Origin: Rhodopseudomonas_A sp036404135
GTDB taxonomy: Bacteria; Pseudomonadota; Alphaproteobacteria; Rhizobiales; Xanthobacteraceae
Assembly (NCBI RefSeq): GCF_036404135.1
Contig: NZ_DASWPE010000035.1
Span: forward strand, 1 to 22,028
DNA length: 22,028 nucleotides
Direction: 5' to 3'
Shown here: one piece after another, positions 15,205-22,028 of the stretch
Layout: each line of letters starts with the position of its first letter
Position numbering within the stretch: position 1 is the first letter of the stretch
Notes under the pieces: model-generated
Databases searched by the model: none
Told to the model about the DNA's origin: nothing
What the model saw: the letters and a program-made list of their open reading frames with translations, nothing else
Position numbers and translations under genes: made by a program

Positions 15205-16357
15205 TCCGGTGCTGAAACTCGCGCCCGAAGCGAAGGGCAATCCGGAGCCGCGCGTCGAGCCGACGGCGCCGCCGCGGCGCAGCCTGCTCGGCGCGCTGAA
15301 GGCGTATCGCCGGCCGCTGTTGTTGTTCGTGCTGCCGCTGGCGCTGCTGATCGCCGGCATCGCCTTCTATCTGGAGGGCGGCCGCTACGTCACCACCGAC
15401 GACGCCTATGTCGGCGCGCAGAAGGTGCTGATCACGCCGGACGTCGCCGGCAAGATCATCGAGGTGCCGGTGAAGGAAGGCCAATTGGTGAAGACCGGCG
15501 ACGTCATGTTCCAGATCGATCCGGTGCCGTACCAGCTCGCGGTGCAACAGGCCCGCGCCAAGCTCGACGACGCCAAGACCAGCCACGACAACCTGATCGC
15601 CAATGTGCAGCTCTATGGCCAGACCGTCGACCTGGTCAACGCCGGCATCGCCATCAAGCAGCGCGACGTCGAGCGCAAGGGCTCGCTGGTCAAGAGTTCG
15701 GCCGGTTCGCAGCTCGACCTCGACAATTCCAACTCTGCGCTGGTGACCGCGCAGGCGGAACTGCAACTGGTCAAGCAGCAGCTTTCGACCGCGATGAACC
15801 AGCTGCTCGGCGATCCCAAGCTGCCGCTGGAGAAGTTCCCGGCCTACATGCAGGCCAAGGCGGCGCTCGACGACGCGCAGCGCAATCTCGATCTGACCAC
15901 GGTGCGCGCGCCGATGAACGGCACCGCGACCCAGGTCGACAACATTCAGCTCGGCCGCTTCGTCGCCGCCGGCAACCCGGTGTTCAGCGTGATCGACACC
16001 ACCGCGCCGTGGGTCGACGCCAATCCGAAGGAAAGCGATTTCACCTATGTCACCATCGGCCAGAAGGTGACGATCGACATCGACGCCTTCCCCGACCACG
16101 CCTTCGTCGGCACGGTCGGCTCGCTGTCGCCCGGCACCGGCGCGCAATTCGCCATCCTGCCGGCGCAGAACGCCACCGGCAACTTCGTCAAGGTGGTGCA
16201 GCGGGTGCCGGTGCGGATCTATTTTGATACCAACGACAGGGTGGTAGGCAAGCTGAAGGCCGGCATGAGCTCCTACGTCTCGATCGACACCAAACATACC
16301 CGCTCGCTGGCCGGGCTGATCGGGCTGTCGTCGGCCAAGGCGCAGCCGCAGGATTAA
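15197..16357 (+). CDS. emrA: EmrA-type membrane fusion protein (HlyD family)
   Basis: This is the periplasmic adaptor that links the MFS pump EmrB to an outer-membrane channel. The 386-residue protein has a proline-rich cytoplasmic N-terminus, one membrane anchor (about residues 40-59), and then the TTDDAYVGAQKVLITPDVAG start of the biotinyl-lipoyl domain. A long helical hairpin follows (about 110-240, QQARAKLDD to LDDAQRNLDL), then the second lipoyl half (VRAPMNGTATQVDNIQLGRFV) and a beta-barrel domain ending in KAGMSSYVSIDTKH. The ATG at 15197 lies within the end of marR (8-base overlap), which fixes the start. emrB follows after 336 bases holding a palindromic repeat, an unusually long gap for this gene pair. 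Confidence 0.92.
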   Translation: MADPVLKLAPEAKGNPEPRVEPTAPPRRSLLGALKAYRRPLLLFVLPLALLIAGIAFYLEGGRYVTTDDAYVGAQKVLITPDVAGKIIEVPVKEGQLVKTGDVMFQIDPVPYQLAVQQARAKLDDAKTSHDNLIANVQLYGQTVDLVNAGIAIKQRDVERKGSLVKSSAGSQLDLDNSNSALVTAQAELQLVKQQLSTAMNQLLGDPKLPLEKFPAYMQAKAALDDAQRNLDLTTVRAPMNGTATQVDNIQLGRFVAAGNPVFSVIDTTAPWVDANPKESDFTYVTIGQKVTIDIDAFPDHAFVGTVGSLSPGTGAQFAILPAQNATGNFVKVVQRVPVRIYFDTNDRVVGKLKAGMSSYVSIDTKHTRSLAGLIGLSSAKAQPQD

Positions 16358-16410
16358 GCATTGTCGATTGAACGGACCGATGGATTTTGAACTCAAACGT
16401 CCCGCGCGCA

Positions 16411-16570
16411 CGGCCGCACCTCTCCCCGCTCTTCGCGGGGAGAGGTGCGGCCGGCGAGCGTCAGCGAAGCCGGTCGGGTGAGGGGCCTGGCACGGCGGCG
16501 CGAGGGCATTGAGCTCACCGATCGGATCACCCCTCACCCCACCCCTCTCCCCGCAAGAGCGGGGAGAGGG
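16411..16570. repeat. Nested palindromic intergenic repeat between emrA and emrB
   Basis: Three nested stems are visible. Stem 1 is a perfect 19-bp inverted repeat, 16411-16429 with 16435-16453, loop TCTTC, core CCTCTCCCCGC. Stem 2 is a perfect 12-bp repeat, 16543-16554 with 16559-16570, loop AAGA, with the same core. GGGTGAGGGG (16476-16485) and CCCCTCACCC (16530-16539) pair with each other, so the whole 160 bases can fold into a cloverleaf-like structure. Elements built on CCTCTCCCCGC/GCGGGGAGAGG are common between genes in Bradyrhizobium-related and other proteobacterial genomes. No U-run follows either stem. The rest of the 16358-16693 gap holds no gene beyond the emrB ribosome site. Confidence 0.8.
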
Positions 16571-16693
16571 AGCAGGCTGCCGATGCGGCAGGGCAATCTC
16601 CCACCGCGCGCCTGCACAAGCGCCGTTGACAGCAACCGAGGCAACACCGAGCCGAGCGATGATCCGCATCTTTCGCAACGAGGAGACTAAGCG

Positions 16694-18256
16694 ATGACCA
16701 CCGCCGCCGCAGCTCCGGTTGCCGTTCCCGGCCTGCGCCGCAACATGGTGACGATCTGCGCCATGACCGCGACCATCATGCAGGCGCTCGACACCACCAT
16801 CGCCAACGTCGCCTTGCCCTATATGCAAGGCTCGCTGTCGGCGTCGCAGGATCAGATCAACTGGGTGCTGACCTCCTACATCGTCGCCGCCGCGATCATG
16901 ACCGCGCCGGTCGGCTGGATCGCCAACCGCTTCGGCAGAAAGCGCATCTTCATCATCTGCTCGGCCGGATTCACCGTCGCCTCGGTGATGTGCGGCCTCG
17001 CGCAAGACATTACGCAAATGGTGCTGTTCCGGCTGCTGCAGGGCGTGTTCGGCGCAGCATTGGTGCCGCTGTCGCAATCGGTGATGCTCGACATCTACGC
17101 GCTGCACGAGCGCGCCAAGGCGATGTCGATCTGGGGCATGGGGGTGATGCTGGGGCCGATCATGGGGCCGTCGCTCGGCGCCTGGCTCACCGAAACCTAT
17201 TCCTGGCACTGGGTGTTCTTCGTCAATTTGCCGTTCGGCATTATCACCGTGGCCGGACTGCTGGTGTTCATGGACGAAACCAAACTCAACCACGCGCTAC
17301 GGTTCGACTGGTTCGGCTTCGCAGCATTGGCGGTCGGGATCGGCGCGATGCAGCTCGCGCTCGACCGCGGCGAACAGCTCGGCTGGCTGGAATCGAACGA
17401 GATCATCGCCGAAAGCATCGTCTCGGTGGTCGGCTTCTACTATTTCTTCGCGCATTCCTTCACCACGCCGAAGCCGTTCATCCAGTTCGCGATCTTCACC
17501 GACAAGAACTTCATCGGCGGCTGCGTGTTCATGGCGGTGATGGGCTTGGTGCTGTTTTCCACCATGGCGCTGTCGTCGCCGTTCATGCAGAACGTGATCG
17601 GCTTTCCGATCCTCACCGCCGGGCTGTTGCTGGCGACCCGCGGCACCGGCACTTTCGTGGCGATGATGCTGGTGGGGCGGATCATGCGGCATATCGAGGC
17701 GCGCACCCTGATCGCCGGCGGGCTGACGCTGACCTGCGCCACGCTGTATTTCATGACGCAATGGACCGACCAGACCAGCGTCGCCAGCATCATCGTGGTC
17801 AGCGTCGCACAGGGCTTCGGCTTCGGCCTGGTGTTCGTGCCGCTGTCGACGGTGGCGTTCCTGACGCTGCCGGGACATCTGCGCACCGATGGTACTGCGA
17901 TGCTGACGCTGGTGCGCAACGTCGCCTCCTCGATCGGGATTTCGGTGGTGATCGCCGAACTGACCTCGGGCACCCGGCGGGCGCATGCGGTGCTGACCGA
18001 ATACGTCACCCCGTTCAACCATGCGATGCAGATGCCGGACGTCCGTGGCACCATCGACATGGCCACCGACACCGGGCGGGCGATGATGGACGCCATCGTC
18101 ACCATGCAGGCGCAGATCATCGCGTTCTCTCATGACTACGCGCTGGTGATGTTCCTCACCGCGGCGGCGATCCCGGCGGCGATCATCATCGGCTCCAGCA
18201 AGGCGGCGTTGCGCAAGCAGTCCGAGGCCCCCGACCACGCCGCGGTGATCGATTAG
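16694..18256 (+). CDS. emrB: EmrB-type MFS multidrug transporter (DHA2 family, 14 helices)
   Basis: This proton-driven inner-membrane efflux pump works with EmrA. The 520-residue protein has about 14 membrane segments. DHA2 motifs are visible: LDTTIANVALPYMQGSL in helix 1, motif A as GWIANRFGRKRIFII, motif B as LFRLLQGVFGAALVPLSQ, and motif C as GPIMGPSLGAWLTETYSWHW. A late segment, LRTDGTAMLTLVRNVASSIGIS, is typical of EmrB. A GAGGAGA ribosome site is placed eight bases before the ATG at 16694. The likely outer-membrane partner is not in the window. The gene is followed by a second palindromic repeat that ends in a run of six T. Confidence 0.94.
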   Translation: MTTAAAAPVAVPGLRRNMVTICAMTATIMQALDTTIANVALPYMQGSLSASQDQINWVLTSYIVAAAIMTAPVGWIANRFGRKRIFIICSAGFTVASVMCGLAQDITQMVLFRLLQGVFGAALVPLSQSVMLDIYALHERAKAMSIWGMGVMLGPIMGPSLGAWLTETYSWHWVFFVNLPFGIITVAGLLVFMDETKLNHALRFDWFGFAALAVGIGAMQLALDRGEQLGWLESNEIIAESIVSVVGFYYFFAHSFTTPKPFIQFAIFTDKNFIGGCVFMAVMGLVLFSTMALSSPFMQNVIGFPILTAGLLLATRGTGTFVAMMLVGRIMRHIEARTLIAGGLTLTCATLYFMTQWTDQTSVASIIVVSVAQGFGFGLVFVPLSTVAFLTLPGHLRTDGTAMLTLVRNVASSIGISVVIAELTSGTRRAHAVLTEYVTPFNHAMQMPDVRGTIDMATDTGRAMMDAIVTMQAQIIAFSHDYALVMFLTAAAIPAAIIIGSSKAALRKQSEAPDHAAVID

Positions 18257-18330
18257 CTGAGAATTGGGCCGATCGCAGTCGGGTCAAAGCCTCGCTGATC
18301 AAGGTCGTCGCGCTTTCAACAAAGCAATGT

Positions 18331-18452
18331 CGTCATTCCGGGCGCGAGCCCACTTGGGCGAGCGAACCCGGAATCTGCCGCTCGCGTCGGCTTCGCCGCG
18401 TGGCGAGATTCCGGGTTCGCTCGAGCTTGCGCTCTCGCGCCCCGGAATGACG
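18331..18452. repeat. 122-bp palindromic intergenic element after emrB
   Basis: The outer arms are CGTCATTCCGG (18331-18341) and CCGGAATGACG (18442-18452); they extend inward through GCGCGAG/CTCGCGC with one G gained or lost. A second perfect pair of 17 bases, 18360-18376 with 18406-18422, carries GAACCCGGAATCT and AGATTCCGGGTTC. This CGTCATTCCGG...CCGGAATGACG element is a frequent dispersed repeat in Bradyrhizobium/Rhodopseudomonas genomes, by my recollection. It is followed by CCTTTTTT, so it may also end the emrB transcript. Confidence 0.8.
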
Positions 18453-18515
18453 CCTTTTTTGGGATAAGCGGTGTATAGAACCGCGCAGTGCGGGACAGCA
18501 AAAGCTCGACCAAAC

Positions 18516-18545
18516 AAAAAGGGCGGCCTCACGGCCGCCCTCTTT
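18516..18545 (-). terminator. Rho-independent terminator of pnp (possibly bidirectional)
   Basis: An 8-bp GC stem, GGGCGGCC (18521-18528) with GGCCGCCC (18533-18540), loop of four bases. On the minus strand it is followed by TTTTTG, and it lies about 60 bases after the pnp stop. The plus strand has CTTTTC after the stem, so it may also stop emrB read-through. Confidence 0.85.
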
Positions 18546-18600
18546 TCTATTCGCTACTTACTATTCGCTACTCGCCAATTCGCCCGGCTCGCGCCGAGGC

Positions 18601-20748
<2,148 letters not shown>

Positions 20749-21070
20749 TGCGTGTTTCTTTCATGTGTTCACGAAAGGCACGAACGCCCAAACCCCGAAA
20801 ACCATGCGCAAGATTGCGAGACGCTGACCAGGCCGCAAGGGCGTCAGCGTCCGGCGATCCTGCCATGGTTTTCGAGCCCTGGATGGCGTCCATCCTCCCG
20901 ATCGGTGCGGACAAGTCCTTCGGACGCTTGCCCGCGCGACGGACCCCTTGCCCGTCATCGTCCAGCCGCCGGAGTGCTGCTGGACATTGTCTTGCGGGCC
21001 ATCAACTGGCCCGCTCATCATCTGCACGGGGTCGAACCGCAACCGGGAAACCCGTGGTCCCACCCTATGC
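20749..21070 (-). promoter_or_regulatory. Structured 5' leader region of pnp
   Basis: No gene is seen in this stretch between the rpsO terminator and pnp. Several hairpins can form: a perfect 9-bp stem 20820-20828 with 20843-20851 (GACGCTGAC/GTCAGCGTC, 14-base loop), a perfect 8-bp stem 20994-21001 with 21007-21014 (GCGGGCCA/TGGCCCGC), and a 6-bp stem 20881-20886 with 20890-20895. None is followed by a U-run on the minus strand, so they are not terminators. E. coli pnp has a leader hairpin cut by RNase III for autoregulation; by analogy the stem 72-103 bases before the ATG is the best candidate. A small RNA could also lie here. Confidence 0.45.
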
Positions 21071-21097
21071 AAAAACGCGCGCCGGGGTCGGCGCGCG
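21071..21097 (-). terminator. Rho-independent terminator after rpsO
   Basis: Perfect 9-bp stem CGCGCGCCG (21076-21084) with CGGCGCGCG (21089-21097), 4-base loop. On the minus strand it is followed directly by TTTTTG, starting 8 bases after the rpsO stop. Together with the pnp terminator it gives rpsO its own transcript end, although read-through into pnp is usual in bacteria. Confidence 0.85.
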
Positions 21098-21105
21098 AAC
21101 TTCGC

Positions 21106-21375
21106 TCAACGACGAATGTTGTGCTTCTCGAGCAGCGCCTTGTAGCGCGCCTCGTCCTTCTTCTTGACGTAGTCAAGCAGCGAGCGCCGGGTCGACACCA
21201 GCTTCAGCAGGCCACGGCGGGAATGGTTGTCCTTGACGTGGGTCTTGAAATGGCTGGTGAGGTTGGCGATGCGTTCCGACAGGATCGCAACCTGAACCTC
21301 CGGCGAACCCGTGTCGCCGGCCTTCTTCGCATTGGTCTTGATGACTTCCGCTTTACGTTCTGCGGTGATCGACAT
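21106..21375 (-). CDS. rpsO: 30S ribosomal protein S15
   Basis: The 89-residue protein matches S15 throughout: [22 protein letters not shown] (about 21-42), the [27 protein letters not shown] core that contacts 16S rRNA, and a short basic end. It is a primary binder of the 16S central domain. The length is exactly that of the family. The ATG at 21375 lies two bases after the truB stop, with an AAGGAAA sequence inside the end of truB, so translation of the two is likely coupled. A terminator lies just downstream. Confidence 0.98.
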
Positions 21376-21377
21376 CG

Positions 21378-22028
21378 TCAGTGACTTTCCTTAGGCAGCG
21401 GACTGGCGGTCAGTCCGTTCAGGTTGAACACGCGCTTGGGGATGAGTTCGCCATTGCCAAGTTCGGCGAGGGCCAAAAGCCGGCCTGCCACCGTGACATA
21501 AACTGTGCCGCTACAGTTGGGCGCATCCCGTCCGCGCAACAAAACGGCCTGGCCCCGATGGAGCCTTGCCGCATCAGCCCGTGTGACGGCCAGCGCCGGG
21601 ATGTCGTCCAGCGCGGTCTCAACGGGCAAAAGCGCGTCGGCGAGGCTTCCCTCGCCGGACGCGGCTCTATCGCATAAAGCCTCCAACTGTTCCAGCGGAA
21701 TCATGTCGGCCTCGCCGAACGGCCCGACCAGGGTGCGGCGCAGCGCGCAGATGTGGCCGTAGCAGCCGAGCAACCGTCCCATGTCGCGGGCCAAAGCCCG
21801 CACATAGGTGCCCTTGCCGCATTCCGCCTCGAACGTCGAATGGCTGTCATCATGTTGTTCGACAAGAGTTAATTCGTGGATCACCACCGGGCGCGGGACC
21901 AGCGGCACGACTTCGCCGTCGCGCGCCATGTCATAGGCGCGCTCGCCGGCGATCTTGATCGCGGAATATTGCGGCGGGGTCTGTTCGATCTCGCCGGTGA
22001 AGCGCGGCAGCAGCGCGCGAATCGCCTG
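21378..22028 (-). CDS. truB: tRNA pseudouridine synthase B (5'-truncated by window edge)
   Basis: The enzyme makes pseudouridine 55 in the T-loop of tRNA. The visible 216 residues are the C-terminal two thirds and include [20 protein letters not shown], the [13 protein letters not shown] motif, and a C-terminal PUA-like domain (about the last 75 residues). The segment with the catalytic Asp (GTLDPLATG) lies beyond the right edge, so it could not be checked. The start codon is also outside. The stop TGA is two bases before the rpsO ATG. Its position ahead of rpsO and pnp matches the conserved nusA-infB-rbfA-truB-rpsO-pnp order of many bacteria. Confidence 0.95.

Noticed and set aside
16411..16453. 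19-bp hairpin considered as a rho-independent terminator of emrA
   Set aside because: No U-run follows the stem, and its core recurs in a larger nested element, so it fits a dispersed repeat better.
15086..17293. Minus-strand ORF of 735 codons across emrA and emrB
   Set aside because: It spans three recognised plus-strand genes and a palindromic repeat, and has the His/Arg/Gln-rich composition of a shadow frame.

Overview
The window is a GC-rich stretch of alphaproteobacterial chromosome, most likely Rhodopseudomonas palustris or a close relative in the Nitrobacteraceae/Bradyrhizobium group. The grounds are the codon use, the truB-rpsO-pnp order, a BLUF protein next to a PAS/GGDEF-EAL protein (the PapB/PapA pair described in R. 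palustris), and two palindromic intergenic repeats of the kind seen in this group. The assignment is by recognition, not by database search. There are 20 protein genes (two cut by the window edges), no rRNA or tRNA gene, no CRISPR array and no insertion sequence.

Layout. 1-1627 (-): 3'-truncated GGDEF/EAL protein with a degenerate GGDEF site. 1841-2140 (+): small conserved-looking hypothetical protein. 2159-4178 (-): four-helix membrane protein with an Ala/Pro-rich tail, then rpmF (L32) and mtgA. 4259-5877 (+): ispA (FPP synthase) and a DUF1345 membrane protein, 5 nt apart. 5923-8087 (-): papB (BLUF blue-light sensor) and papA (c-di-GMP phosphodiesterase), transcribed papA then papB. 8271-11174 (+): CPA1 Na+/H+ antiporter, a small three-helix membrane protein resembling the Pycsar effector (PycTM/DUF5706) fold, and cytidine deaminase. 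11178-12461 (-): ispG. 12774-13091 (+): unrecognised small ORF. 13088-14537 (-): zur followed by an EamA-family exporter. 14722-18256 (+): a marR-emrA-emrB multidrug efflux operon. 18601-22028 (-): truB, rpsO and pnp.

How it works together. Two separate proteins feed cyclic-di-GMP metabolism. PapA keeps a complete EAL site but has lost GGDEF, so its partner PapB most likely couples blue light to c-di-GMP breakdown. ispG (MEP pathway) and ispA supply isoprenoid precursors, which a phototroph needs for carotenoids, bacteriochlorophyll tails, quinones and hopanoids. truB-rpsO-pnp is the familiar RNA modification, ribosome and RNA decay cluster, with rho-independent terminators after rpsO and pnp and a structured leader before pnp. 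Regulatory structure is concentrated in the zur/marR divergent region (two palindromes), the papA/antiporter divergent region (one inverted repeat) and the 5' side of the first gene (a perfect CCTAGG-containing palindrome). Two palindromic repeat elements lie at emrB, one between emrA and emrB and one after emrB.

I found no clear, complete, undescribed system. The most unusual items are the orphan PycTM-like protein with no nucleotide cyclase beside it, the structured pnp leader, and the nested palindrome inside the emrAB operon.
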